Made by a program: the position numbers and the translations under genes
From: Paludibacteraceae bacterium
GTDB lineage: Bacteria; Bacteroidota; Bacteroidia; Bacteroidales; Paludibacteraceae
NCBI GenBank assembly: GCA_017558065.1
Contig: JAFYWK010000024.1
Location: 1-64,000 of the forward strand
Direction: 5' to 3'
DNA: 64,000 bases
Part shown: in pieces, positions 6,769 to 15,993 of the stretch
Layout: each line of letters opens with the position of its first letter
Position numbering within the stretch: position 1 is the first letter of the stretch
Notes under the pieces: generated by a model
The model's database searches: none
The model's input: the letters and a program-made list of their open reading frames with translations, nothing else
What the model was told of the DNA's origin: nothing

Positions 6769-9354
6769 ATGAACATGAAAATAAATTGGAAGAAGATTCT
6801 GCCATACGCCGTGGCAATTGTGGCATTCGTGGCAGTGGCGATGATTTATTGCGCTCCTGTATTGGAGGGCAAAGTACTGGTACAAGGCGATGTAAACAAT
6901 TGGAAAGGGGCTGCACAAGAGGCACGTGCTTTCTACGATGAGAATGGTACACGCACATGGTGGACCAACTCCATGTTTGGCGGTATGCCTACCTACCAGA
7001 TCACAGGTAGCCTGCCTTCAGGTGAAGTACGTAATGGTATAGCCAAGATTGCTCATATCGGCATGGAAGGTGGATGGGAAGCCATCGGTATTATCTTTGC
7101 CTATTTCTTCGGATTCTTCCTCATGCTTCGTTGTTTCAAGGTTAATCCGTGGCTGAGCATCATAGGTGGTTTGGCAATAGGATTATCCACCTATTTCTTA
7201 CTGATTATCCCCGCTGGGCACGTCACCAAAGCTATGGCTCTAGGATTCTTGGCACCCGTGATAGGCGGATTCTATGCTATATTCCGCAAACAGTATTGGT
7301 TGGGCGCGCCACTCGTAATGCTATACGGTATCATGAGTATTAACCTCCACCCGCAGATGACCTATTATATCTTTATGCTGATTGGGGTATTAGCTTGTGC
7401 AGAACTCTATATCCATATTAAGGACAAAGCATGGAAAGATTTGGGTATATCACTTAGCGTGTTAGCATTGAGTCTGCTGCTGGTTGTGGGGACAAAAGCC
7501 AGTTGGCTAGAGATGAACCAGTCCTATCTCAAGGAAACCATGCGTGGTGGTCACTCAGAACTAACTTCTAACAGCGATAACGGTCCAACTTCTAACAACA
7601 ACAGCGGTCTCAGTCTTGATTATGCTACTGCTTGGAGCTATGGCGTAGATGAGACGATGACTTTCCTAATTCCGAACTGGGAAGGTGGAGCAAGCGGTTA
7701 TAATGTAGGTGCGAAGTCGGATCTGTGCGAGACCATGGTCAAGAATCGCGTGCCTAAACGTTCGGCAGAGCAGTTTTGTCAGCAAGTGCCTACCTATCGA
7801 GGAGAGAAGGCCTTTACTAGTGGTCCTGTGTATATGGGAGCGATTATCTGTTTCCTCTTTGTGTTGGGCTTGCTGATTGTGCCTGGACCATACAAGTGGG
7901 CTTTGCTGGTGGCTACATTGTTCTCCGTGGCATTGGCATGGGGTAGAAATATGATGTGGCTTACAGAATTGTTCTTCAACTACTTCCCTATGTATAATAA
8001 GTTCCGCGCGGTGGAGAGTATATTGGTGGTGGCAGAGATCACGATGCCATTGCTTGGAATCCTCGCGTTGCAACAGATAGTAGATAAGAGGATTGCATGG
8101 GAGAAACTGCGAATGAACATGTATGTTGCTGGTGGTATTACTGCTGGATTGTGTCTTATTTTTGCTCTCTTTACTGGCATGGTGGATGTGACGAGCAGTT
8201 ATGACGCGCAATGGGTGAACCAAGTGCCTGCATGGCTGCGTGATGCTATCTATGATGAGCGCATAGCGATGATTAAAGCAGATGCTTGGCGTTCGTTTAT
8301 CTTTATCGTATTAGGCTTCGCGGTTATTTTCTGGTATGCTTGGCAGAGTCAGAAAGAGGAGCAGAAGAAATACTCCTATATATTATATGGCGTATTGGCA
8401 GTGCTGGTATTGGCAGATATGGCTCCAGTGAATAAGCGCTTCTTTGGAAATGACCATTTTGTAAAAGCTAAAGATGCAGATGCGTATTTTGCGATGCAAC
8501 CATACGAGCAGGAGATATTGCAAGATAAAGACCCTAACTTCCGCGTCTTAAACTTGGCAGCCAATACCTTTAACGACGCGCGCACGAGCTACAGATTGAA
8601 GTCAATTGGTGGCTATTCTGCTGCTAAACTGCGTCGTTATCAAGATTTGATTGATGAGCATATTTCAAAAGAAATGAATCCGCTGATGCAAACAATTATG
8701 CAAACACAAGGATTTATGTTGCCCGATGCGAATGAGGGTAAGGATTTCCCTGTGCTGAATATGCTGAATATGAAATACGCAGTAGTACCTTTGCAAGGTG
8801 GTAAACAAGCGCCTGTATATAACCCATATGCGATGGGTAACTGTTGGTTTGTGGATGAGGTAATATTGGTGGATACTCCAGATGAAGAATGTGCAATGCT
8901 TAACGAGATAGATTTGCACAAACAAGCAGTAGCAGACAAAGAGTTTGCAGAGGCGTTAGACATTACTAAACCCGAGTTTGCGCCATTAATGGCATTTGAT
9001 ACGACACTGATTCAATTGACTTCGTATGCCCCCAACTGCTTAAAGTATGAGGCTATGACCGAGAGAAATCAAGTGGCTGTGTTCTCAGAAATTTACTATC
9101 CATACGATTGGCACTTGTATATTGTGAATGCGAATGGAGAGAGAGTAGAGTTGCCTTTGGCTCGTGTGAATTATACATTGCGTGCTGCGATTATACCAGC
9201 GGGGCATCACCAACTTGTGATGGAATTCCGTCCACATGCTCTGCAAACGGATAAATGGTGTGTGGCAATCTTGGTTTTGGCATTAATTCTCAGCATGGGT
9301 GGATTGACTTATCCATTGTGGAAAAAATACATTAGAAAGAAAAATGTAGCGTAA
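6769..9354 (+). CDS. YfhO-family polytopic membrane protein
   Basis: 861 residues, matching the large YfhO-type membrane proteins common in Bacteroidota, related in fold to GT-C glycosyltransferases. The N-terminus has a membrane helix followed by a conserved lumen segment (GDVNNWKGAAQEARAFY, TWWTNSMFGGMPTYQ) carrying acidic and aromatic residues. About ten further hydrophobic segments span roughly residues 100-570, and a soluble domain with LKSIGGYSAAKLRRYQ occupies about 600-830 before a last membrane helix and a basic tail (KKYIRKKNVA). In Firmicutes YfhO relatives act in lipoteichoic acid glycosylation; the Bacteroidota substrate is not known. Met1 and Met3 are both possible starts. The arginine cluster follows after 22-58 bases. 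Confidence 0.88.
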   Translation: MNMKINWKKILPYAVAIVAFVAVAMIYCAPVLEGKVLVQGDVNNWKGAAQEARAFYDENGTRTWWTNSMFGGMPTYQITGSLPSGEVRNGIAKIAHIGMEGGWEAIGIIFAYFFGFFLMLRCFKVNPWLSIIGGLAIGLSTYFLLIIPAGHVTKAMALGFLAPVIGGFYAIFRKQYWLGAPLVMLYGIMSINLHPQMTYYIFMLIGVLACAELYIHIKDKAWKDLGISLSVLALSLLLVVGTKASWLEMNQSYLKETMRGGHSELTSNSDNGPTSNNNSGLSLDYATAWSYGVDETMTFLIPNWEGGASGYNVGAKSDLCETMVKNRVPKRSAEQFCQQVPTYRGEKAFTSGPVYMGAIICFLFVLGLLIVPGPYKWALLVATLFSVALAWGRNMMWLTELFFNYFPMYNKFRAVESILVVAEITMPLLGILALQQIVDKRIAWEKLRMNMYVAGGITAGLCLIFALFTGMVDVTSSYDAQWVNQVPAWLRDAIYDERIAMIKADAWRSFIFIVLGFAVIFWYAWQSQKEEQKKYSYILYGVLAVLVLADMAPVNKRFFGNDHFVKAKDADAYFAMQPYEQEILQDKDPNFRVLNLAANTFNDARTSYRLKSIGGYSAAKLRRYQDLIDEHISKEMNPLMQTIMQTQGFMLPDANEGKDFPVLNMLNMKYAVVPLQGGKQAPVYNPYAMGNCWFVDEVILVDTPDEECAMLNEIDLHKQAVADKEFAEALDITKPEFAPLMAFDTTLIQLTSYAPNCLKYEAMTERNQVAVFSEIYYPYDWHLYIVNANGERVELPLARVNYTLRAAIIPAGHHQLVMEFRPHALQTDKWCVAILVLALILSMGGLTYPLWKKYIRKKNVA

Positions 9355-9412
9355 CATAATAACAAGTCCATATTTAATGGATTATAAAGTTAACGATAAA
9401 AATAAATATACA

Positions 9413-11140
9413 ATGATTAATTTTAACATTGAGGTAGCTTCAGAGAAGCATATACCTTATGTAGCAGAGATCTTGCAGACCATCGAAGAGGCTGCCAAAG
9501 ATCGTGGTACAGGTATTGCCAAGCGCAATCCTGAATACGTAGCGCTCAAGATGCGCGAGGGAAAAGCCGTCATCGCTATGGATGGCGACAAGTTTGCAGG
9601 TTTTAGTTATGTCGAGTGCTGGGACCACGGACACTTCGTGGCCAACTCGGGTCTGATTGTGAAACCCGAATACCGCCACATGGGACTCGCCAAGCAAATC
9701 AAAACACGCATCGTAGCGCTCTCACAAGAGCTCTTTCCTAATGCCAAGATCTTCTCCCTCACCACGGGTGCTGCTGTGATGAAGATGAATACCGAGTTGG
9801 GTTTCAAGCCTGTCACTTTCCAAGATTTGACCACAGATCCTAAGTTCTGGAAGGGCTGCGAGAGCTGCATCAACTACGACGTGCTCTGCCGCAATAATTT
9901 CGAGCGTTGCCTCTGCACTGGTCTGCTCTTCGAACCTCCTCACCGCAAACGCGTGGTTGTGGCTTATAGTGGTGGCCTCGACACCTCTTACACCGTGATG
10001 TATCTAGCCAAAGAGTTAGGCTACGAAGTACATGCCGTATGTGCTAACACAGGTGGTTTTAGTGCGGAGCAACTTCGCCAGAATGAGGAGAACGCCTATA
10101 AACTCGGTGCTGTACGCTACGAGACCCTCGATGTACAACAAGAATACTACGACAGGAGTATCCGCTATATGGTTTATGGTAACGTGCTCCGCAATGGCAC
10201 TTATCCAATCTCTGTGTCTTCCGAGCGTATCTTCCAAGCCCTCGCCATCGCACGCTATGCACGCGAGGTAGAGGCTGATGCTATCGCACACGGATCTACC
10301 GGCGCAGGCAATGACCAAGTGCGCTTCGATATGACTTTCCTCGTAGCTGCTCCTGGCGTGGAGATTATCACTTTGACTCGTGATAAAGCCCTCACCCGTC
10401 AAGAGGAGATCGACTACCTCAACGAGCACGGTTTTGCGGCAGACTTCGAGAAACTCAAATACTCTTACAACGTAGGTCTCTGGGGAACTAGTATCTGCGG
10501 TGGCGAGATCCTCGATAGCAAACAAGGACTTCCTGAAACAGCATACCTCAAACAAGTTACCAAAGAAGGCGAAGAGGATATCGTACTTGAGTATAAGAAT
10601 GGCGAACTCGTTGGCGTCAATGGCATTACCTACGACGACGGCGTAAAAGCTATCCAAGCCGTAGAGGAGATTGCAGCGCCATACGGCATCGGACGCGACA
10701 TGCACGTAGGAGATACCATCATCGGTATCAAGGGTCGTGTAGGTTTCGAGGCCGCAGCACCAATGCTCATCATCTCTGCGCATAAGTTCCTTGAGAAATT
10801 TACCCTCTCTAAGTGGCAACAATACTGGAAAGACCAAGTGGCTAACTGGTACGGTATGTTCCTCCACGAGAGCCAATACATGGAGCCTGTGATGCGTGAT
10901 ATCGAGGCAATGCTCGAGTCTAGCCAACGCAATGTAAACGGTAAGGTGACTATGCACCTTCGTCCATATATGTTCGAGACCGTAGGAGTAGATTCGAAGG
11001 ACGACCTCGTTAAGACTAAACTCGGCGAGTACGGCGAGATGCAAAAGGGCTGGACATCCGAAGAAGCCAAAGGCTTTATCAAAGTTCTATCAACCCCATT
11101 GCGCGTTTATTACGCTAACCACGACGACGAAACATTATGA
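9413..11140 (+). CDS. argG: Fusion: GNAT acyltransferase (ArgA-like) and argininosuccinate synthase
   Basis: One uninterrupted frame encodes two enzymes. The N-terminal ~175 residues are a GNAT acyltransferase (VASEKHIPYVAEIL; acyl-CoA loop YRHMGLAKQIKTR; KMNTELGFK), ending in a cysteine cluster (CESC..C..CLC). These resemble the separate GNAT proteins next to argG in Bacteroides, thought to make the N-acylglutamate that starts the pathway. The C-terminal ~400 residues are ArgG, which joins citrulline and aspartate using ATP: VVAYSGGLDTS P-loop, HGSTGAGNDQVRF and the LWGTSICGGE segment. I chose ATG 9413 (MINFNIEVAS) because the DNA upstream looks like an AT-rich leader; ATG 9377 would add 12 residues and overlaps a TCCAT-n5-ATGGA palindrome. 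It overlaps argC by 4 bases. Loss of a stop codon between formerly separate genes is the likely origin. Confidence 0.93.
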   Translation: MINFNIEVASEKHIPYVAEILQTIEEAAKDRGTGIAKRNPEYVALKMREGKAVIAMDGDKFAGFSYVECWDHGHFVANSGLIVKPEYRHMGLAKQIKTRIVALSQELFPNAKIFSLTTGAAVMKMNTELGFKPVTFQDLTTDPKFWKGCESCINYDVLCRNNFERCLCTGLLFEPPHRKRVVVAYSGGLDTSYTVMYLAKELGYEVHAVCANTGGFSAEQLRQNEENAYKLGAVRYETLDVQQEYYDRSIRYMVYGNVLRNGTYPISVSSERIFQALAIARYAREVEADAIAHGSTGAGNDQVRFDMTFLVAAPGVEIITLTRDKALTRQEEIDYLNEHGFAADFEKLKYSYNVGLWGTSICGGEILDSKQGLPETAYLKQVTKEGEEDIVLEYKNGELVGVNGITYDDGVKAIQAVEEIAAPYGIGRDMHVGDTIIGIKGRVGFEAAAPMLIISAHKFLEKFTLSKWQQYWKDQVANWYGMFLHESQYMEPVMRDIEAMLESSQRNVNGKVTMHLRPYMFETVGVDSKDDLVKTKLGEYGEMQKGWTSEEAKGFIKVLSTPLRVYYANHDDETL

Positions 11141-12069
11141 TTCGAGTAGGTATAATAGGTGCAGCGGGCTATACCGCAGGCGAACTCATCCGCCTTTTGG
11201 TCAACCACCCAGAGGTGGAGATTACCTTTGCGCACTCCACCAGCAATGCGGGGCAACCTTTTCATGCTGTACATACCGGTTTGATTGGTGACACCGAGCA
11301 ATGTTTCTCTGATACATACAATCTGCACGCCATCGATGTGCTCTTCCTCTGCTCCGGCCACGGCAAGAGTACTGCTTTCTGGGCTGAGAACGAGTGTCCT
11401 GACACACTGAAAATCATCGACCTCGCGCAAGACTATCGCGACGAGCACGACGGTTATGTATATGGTTTGCCAGAACTTCAACGCGAGAAGATTTGTGCTT
11501 GCACCAAGCTTGCAAATCCAGGTTGTTTTGCAACTGCTATTCAGTTGGCATTGTTGCCAATGATTGGTAGGACAAAGGAGGCAAGCGTAACCGCTATCAC
11601 AGGTTCTACAGGCGCAGGACAAAAGCCAACGGCTACCACCCACTTCTCTTGGCGCAACGATAACATGTCTGTCTATAAGGCCTTTACACACCAACATTTG
11701 TTGGAGATTGGTCGTAATACCGGCATGAAGGTAGAGTTTATCCCTATGCGTGGTGACTTCTCACGCGGTATCATCGCCGCTGTGACCATGCCATTCGACG
11801 GCACTGCAGAAGAGGCATACGAACTCTATCGCCAATATTACAAAGACGCGGCTTTCACCCATGTCATCAATCGCGAAGTTAACCTCAAGGATGTGGTAAA
11901 CACCAACAAGTGCGTATTGCAAACTGAGGTACACGAAGGTCGCCTTTTAGTAACCTCTGTAATCGACAACCTACTCAAAGGCGCCAGCGGTCAAGCCCTG
12001 CAAAACATGAACCTCATGTTCGGCTTAGATGAAAAAATGGGTTTGAATCTAAAAGCATTAGCATTTTAA
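11137..12069 (+). CDS. argC: N-acyl-gamma-glutamyl-phosphate reductase
   Basis: NADPH-dependent reduction of N-acylglutamyl-5-phosphate to the semialdehyde, third step of arginine synthesis. 310 residues. The dinucleotide-binding motif GIIGAAGYTAGEL (5-17) is at the N-terminus; the catalytic cysteine is Cys130 in NPGCFATA; a GSTGAGQ segment follows. The start ATGA overlaps the argG stop by 4 bases, so translation is probably coupled. If the pathway uses succinyl intermediates, as the downstream carbamoyltransferase suggests, the substrate is the N-succinyl form. Confidence 0.95.
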   Translation: MIRVGIIGAAGYTAGELIRLLVNHPEVEITFAHSTSNAGQPFHAVHTGLIGDTEQCFSDTYNLHAIDVLFLCSGHGKSTAFWAENECPDTLKIIDLAQDYRDEHDGYVYGLPELQREKICACTKLANPGCFATAIQLALLPMIGRTKEASVTAITGSTGAGQKPTATTHFSWRNDNMSVYKAFTHQHLLEIGRNTGMKVEFIPMRGDFSRGIIAAVTMPFDGTAEEAYELYRQYYKDAAFTHVINREVNLKDVVNTNKCVLQTEVHEGRLLVTSVIDNLLKGASGQALQNMNLMFGLDEKMGLNLKALAF

Positions 12070-12071
12070 TT

Positions 12072-13193
12072 ATGAAACTTTTTGACGTATATTCACTCTT
12101 TGATGTGACGCCAGTCAAGGCTGAGGGCTGTCGCATCTGGGACGACAAGGGGCAAGAGTACCTTGACCTCTATGGCGGCCATGCCGTCATCAGTATTGGT
12201 CACACCCACCCACACTATGTGGAGGTGCTCTCTGACCAACTTAGCAAGATTGGCTTCTACTCCAATTCTGTTCAAAACCCACTCCAAGAGCTATTGGCAG
12301 AGCGTTTGGGTCGTATCTCTGGCTACGAGGATTACACCCTTTTCCTTGACAACTCAGGTGCCGAGAGCAACGAGAACGCCCTCAAATTGGCATCTTTCCA
12401 TACAGGCAAGAGCCGTGTGATAGCTTTCCATCGCAGTTTCCATGGTCGCACTAGCGGCGCGGTGGCTGTAACCGATAATCCTAAGATCCAAGCGCCATTC
12501 AACCAATGCCACCAAGTGACCTTCTTAGGCCTTAACGACACCCTCGCCGTAGAGCAAGAGCTCGCTAAAGGCGATGTAGCGGCTGTTATCATCGAGGGTA
12601 TCCAAGGTTGTGGCGGTATCCATGTACCTACAACCGAGTTTATGCAGTCGCTCCGCCAGCTCACCGAGCAATATGGTACAGTCCTAATTCTTGACGAGAT
12701 ACAGAGCGGTTATGGTCGTACCGGTAAGTTCTTTGCTCATCAATGGTATGGCATCCGTCCTGATATCATCACCATGGCTAAGGGTATGGCCAACGGTTTC
12801 CCTTGCGGTGGTATATTGATTTCGCCTATGTTCCAAGCCACTAAGGGCATGCTCGGTACCACTTTTGGTGGTAACTACTTGGCTATGGCAGCAGCCTTGG
12901 CAGTGTTGGACGTGATGGAGCAAGAGAACTTGGTAGAGAACGCCTATAATGTGGGCGAGTATATACTGGCTAACTTGCCTAAGAGCGATAAGATCAAAGA
13001 GGTTCGTGGCCGTGGTATGATGATTGGCATTGAGTTCTACGATAGTGTAGCCCCTATCCGCCAAGTCTTGCTCAAGGACTACCATATCTTTACTGGTGTC
13101 GCAGGCACCAATATGGTGCGTATCCTCGCCCCACTGTGCCTCACCACAGAGCAAGCCGACCGATTTATTAATGCATTAAAAGAAATCCTATGA
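12072..13193 (+). CDS. argD: N-acylornithine aminotransferase
   Basis: PLP-dependent class III aminotransferase that turns N-acylglutamate semialdehyde into N-acylornithine. 373 residues. FLDNSGAESNENALKLA forms the cofactor phosphate site; LILDEIQSGYGRTGKF contains the aspartate (Asp208) that pairs with the pyridine nitrogen; MAKGMANGFPCGG carries the Schiff-base lysine (Lys237). It starts 2 bases after argC and overlaps argF' by 4 bases. Acetyl versus succinyl specificity cannot be read directly. Confidence 0.95.
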   Translation: MKLFDVYSLFDVTPVKAEGCRIWDDKGQEYLDLYGGHAVISIGHTHPHYVEVLSDQLSKIGFYSNSVQNPLQELLAERLGRISGYEDYTLFLDNSGAESNENALKLASFHTGKSRVIAFHRSFHGRTSGAVAVTDNPKIQAPFNQCHQVTFLGLNDTLAVEQELAKGDVAAVIIEGIQGCGGIHVPTTEFMQSLRQLTEQYGTVLILDEIQSGYGRTGKFFAHQWYGIRPDIITMAKGMANGFPCGGILISPMFQATKGMLGTTFGGNYLAMAAALAVLDVMEQENLVENAYNVGEYILANLPKSDKIKEVRGRGMMIGIEFYDSVAPIRQVLLKDYHIFTGVAGTNMVRILAPLCLTTEQADRFINALKEIL

Positions 13194-14155
13194 AATCATT
13201 CTTTCATGTACAAGATATAGGCGACTTGAACCTCGCACTCGAGGAAGCTCGCCAAGTGAAAGCCAATCCATATGCGTGGAAACATTTGGGCGAGAACAAG
13301 ACAATCATGCTCGTGTTCTTCAACTCGTCGCTTCGCACTCGTCTCTCCTCACAGAAAGCCGCACTCAACCTCGGCATGTCGCCTATCGTGCTCAATATCG
13401 GGCAAGATAGTTGGCAACTCGAAACTGAACTCGGCGTCATCATGGACGGTGGCAAGAGCGAGCACTTGCGCGAGGCCATACCTGTCATGGCAAGTTATTG
13501 CGACATCATCGGTGTACGCTCTTTTGCAGGTCTCACCGACCGCGAGTATGACTACCAAGAGACTGTGCTTCAGCAGTTTGTACAATACTCAGGCAAACCA
13601 GTTATCTCACTTGAGTCTGCTACCGTGCACCCTTGCCAAGCCTTTGCCGACCTCATCACCATTGATGAGTATAAAGAGACCAAACGACCCAAAGTGGTTC
13701 TCACTTGGGCACCTCATCCAAAGGCGTTGCCACAAGCAGTGCCTAACTCTTTTGCCGAGTGGATGAACGCTGCGGACGTGGATTTCGTGATAACCCATCC
13801 TAAGGGTTATGAACTCGACCCACGCTTTGCGAGCAATGCGCGCGTAGAGTATGACCAAATGAAGGCACTTGAAGGCGCAGACTTTGTCTATGCAAAGAAC
13901 TGGTCTTGCCCAGGCGTAACCGAACCAGAGAACTACGGTAAGATCCTTTGCTCTGACCGCAGTTGGATGGTGGACGAGGCACATATGGCGGTAACCAATA
14001 ACGCACGTTTTATGCACTGTCTTCCAGTTCGTCGCAATGTCATCGTAAGCGATGGCGTAATCGATTCAGAGCGCTCTATTGTTATCCCCGAGGCAGCCAA
14101 TCGTGTGACTAGTATCCAAGTCGTAATGAAACGCATGCTGGAGAATTTGAAATGA
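13190..14155 (+). CDS. argF': N-succinylornithine carbamoyltransferase (ArgF')
   Basis: Transfers a carbamoyl group to N-acylated ornithine. 321 residues. The phosphate loop reads FFNSSLRTRLSSQK, with SLRTR instead of the STRTR of ordinary ornithine carbamoyltransferase; this, with WAPHPKALPQAVPNSFAEWM, FVYAKNW and MHCLPVRRN, places it in the acetyl/succinylornithine group. As I recall the published structures, Bacteroides fragilis succinylornithine transcarbamylase has Pro at 90 where acetylornithine enzymes have Glu (Glu92 in Xanthomonas). Here position 90 is Ser (DGGKSEHLREAIP). Absence of Glu argues for the succinyl substrate. Its neighbours supply every other step except carbamoyl phosphate. 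Overlaps both flanking genes by 4 bases. Confidence 0.92.
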   Translation: MKSFFHVQDIGDLNLALEEARQVKANPYAWKHLGENKTIMLVFFNSSLRTRLSSQKAALNLGMSPIVLNIGQDSWQLETELGVIMDGGKSEHLREAIPVMASYCDIIGVRSFAGLTDREYDYQETVLQQFVQYSGKPVISLESATVHPCQAFADLITIDEYKETKRPKVVLTWAPHPKALPQAVPNSFAEWMNAADVDFVITHPKGYELDPRFASNARVEYDQMKALEGADFVYAKNWSCPGVTEPENYGKILCSDRSWMVDEAHMAVTNNARFMHCLPVRRNVIVSDGVIDSERSIVIPEAANRVTSIQVVMKRMLENLK

Positions 14156-14943
14156 TACAAGTAATCAAGATAGGCGGTGGCGTACTAGAGAACGAAGCGC
14201 AAAGAAATGCGTTTCTGCGTCAGTTCGCTGCTATAGAAGGACCCAAAGTATTGGTACATGGCGGTGGCAGATTAGCGACAACTATGGCAGAACGTTTGGG
14301 GGTAGAAACACACATGATAGACGGTCGCCGTGTTACCGATAAAGAGACCCTCGATATCGTCACGATGGTGTATGGCGGATTGGTTAATAAACAAGTGGTT
14401 GCACAACTGCAAACGATGGGTGTAAATGCAATCGGCATGACTGGCGTTGATGGTGGTTGGATGAAGTCAATAAAACGTCCAATCAAGAACGGTATCGACT
14501 ATGGCTATGTTGGCGATGTGACCGAGGTGAATGGAACTCATCTACGTACGCTACTGGACAATGGATTAACGCCTGTCATTGCACCAATTACCTTTAGTGC
14601 CGATGGATTATTGCTTAACACCAATGCCGATACTGTGGCATCGCAAACAGCTATCGCTATGGCTGAGGCGATGAGGCGAGAAAGCGATGAGGCGAGATGC
14701 AATGTGCAACTGATTTTCTGCTTTGAGAAAGCAGGTGTGTTGAGTAATCCTGACGACGAAGCATCTGTAATAGCAAAAATCATCCCCGAGACCTATACCC
14801 AGCTCAAAGCAGATGGTATGATCTCGGGTGGTATGATTCCAAAGATTGATAATGCCTTTGCTGCCATAGAGCATGGCGTACAATCCGTTCGCATCACCCA
14901 CGCCAGCAACTTGCATGGCGGAACTGTTATTGAACAAGCATAA
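14152..14943 (+). CDS. argB: N-acylglutamate kinase with short repeat-derived insertion
   Basis: Phosphorylates N-acylglutamate, second step of the pathway. 263 residues, amino-acid kinase fold: KIGGGVLEN and VLVHGGGRLAT glycine-rich loops near the N-terminus, DGRRVTD, GLTPVIAPI and LLNTNADTVAS. Residues about 172-183 (EAMRRESDEARC) come from a DNA segment where GCGATGAGGCGAGA occurs twice (about 14667-14700), just before the strand NVQLIFCFEKAGVL. Relatives have a short turn there, so this looks like an in-frame repeat insertion. Start overlaps argF' by 4 bases. Confidence 0.94.
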   Translation: MIQVIKIGGGVLENEAQRNAFLRQFAAIEGPKVLVHGGGRLATTMAERLGVETHMIDGRRVTDKETLDIVTMVYGGLVNKQVVAQLQTMGVNAIGMTGVDGGWMKSIKRPIKNGIDYGYVGDVTEVNGTHLRTLLDNGLTPVIAPITFSADGLLLNTNADTVASQTAIAMAEAMRRESDEARCNVQLIFCFEKAGVLSNPDDEASVIAKIIPETYTQLKADGMISGGMIPKIDNAFAAIEHGVQSVRITHASNLHGGTVIEQA

Positions 14944-15980
14944 TGGACAACAAATACATCACACTACTACAACGCATGATTCAAACTCCCTCTATTTCAG
15001 GGCAGGAGGATGCGGTATGCACATTATTAGAGCAATGGATGAGGTCAGAGGGCATTGCCGTTCGTCGCGCAGGAAATAACCTTTGGGCAGAATGTGGAGA
15101 AGGACCAGAGACTGTGCTACTCAACGCACATATCGACACAGTCAAACCATCGGCATCTTATACCCGTGACCCTTTCTCGGGAGAGTGTGATGGCAAAACG
15201 ATATACGGCTTGGGGGCAAATGACTGTGGCGGTTGCGTAATAGCCATGTTGGCAACTTTCCTAGATATCTATCGTCACCCAATAGCTGGTAAACGCATCA
15301 TTCTTACCCTCACCGCAGAAGAAGAGAACAGCGGAAGATGCGGTATCGAAATGCTGTTGCCACACATCGGTAATATCGATTATGCTATTGTGGGCGAACC
15401 TACCTCGTTGGAGATGGCAGTTGCCGAACGCGGACTGATGGTGCTGGACGGCGAAGCCAAAGGAAAAGCAGGACATGCCGCACGCGAAGAGGGCGTGAAT
15501 GCATTATACATTGCGTTGGATGATATACAAACTTTGCGTAACTACGAGTTTGATAAGGTATCGCCATTCTTGGGCAAAGTCAAGATGACTACCACTATGA
15601 TTCAAGCGGGTACACAACATAATGTCGTGCCTGATACATGTAAGTTTGTTGTAGATATTCGCTCCAATGGATTGTACTCCAATGAGGAAATACATGCTCT
15701 ATTGCAACCAATGGTGCAATCAACACTGACCCCACGCTCTACACGACTTAATGCCACATCCACACCCATTGAGACTGCTATTGTGCAACGTGCAAAAGCA
15801 TTGGGAATACCGCTTTATGGTTCACCTACGTTGAGCAACATGGCATTGCTATCTTGCCCAAAAGTAAAATTCGGACCAGGCGACTCCGCCCGCTCACATA
15901 CAGCAGACGAATATATCCATATTGACGAAATTCTGCAAGCAATCACATTGCTAAAGAAACTCTTAATTCAAAATTCATAA
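14943..15980 (+). CDS. argE: M20 metallopeptidase-family N-acylcitrulline/N-acylornithine deacylase (ArgE')
   Basis: Removes the acyl group from the pathway intermediate, here most likely N-succinylcitrulline since carbamoylation comes first. 345 residues. Zinc-site motifs: NAHIDTVKPS (His and Asp), GANDCGG (bridging Asp), TAEEENSGRCG (catalytic Glu) and VGEPTS; GHAAREEGVNA is the dimerisation-domain entry. The start overlaps the argB stop by one base (TAATG). The last codons (LIQNS and TAA) lie in an 'aattcaaaattcataattcaaaatt' type repeat, so the C-terminus seems to have been rewritten by the repeat. The dapE family is similar, but the context argues for arginine. Confidence 0.9.
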   Translation: MDNKYITLLQRMIQTPSISGQEDAVCTLLEQWMRSEGIAVRRAGNNLWAECGEGPETVLLNAHIDTVKPSASYTRDPFSGECDGKTIYGLGANDCGGCVIAMLATFLDIYRHPIAGKRIILTLTAEEENSGRCGIEMLLPHIGNIDYAIVGEPTSLEMAVAERGLMVLDGEAKGKAGHAAREEGVNALYIALDDIQTLRNYEFDKVSPFLGKVKMTTTMIQAGTQHNVVPDTCKFVVDIRSNGLYSNEEIHALLQPMVQSTLTPRSTRLNATSTPIETAIVQRAKALGIPLYGSPTLSNMALLSCPKVKFGPGDSARSHTADEYIHIDEILQAITLLKKLLIQNS

Positions 15981-15992
15981 TTCAAAATTATA
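15962..15992. repeat. AATTCAAAATTCATAATTC-type junction repeat
   Basis: Low-complexity repeat of AATTCA(AA/TA)TT units. It begins inside the last codons of argE', supplies its stop, and ends 1-2 bases before the argH ATG. The same family occurs at 25145-25180 and 26418-26451. Confidence 0.75.
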
Positions 15993-15993
15993 C

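Noticed and set aside
10016..11044. Long open frame of 342 codons on the minus strand
   Set aside because: It lies wholly opposite the ArgG domain; its translation has no recognisable motif and follows from codon bias of the real gene.
13190..14155. Ordinary ornithine carbamoyltransferase (argF)
   Set aside because: SLRTR replaces STRTR and the later motifs match the N-acylornithine group; argE' placement after carbamoylation agrees.
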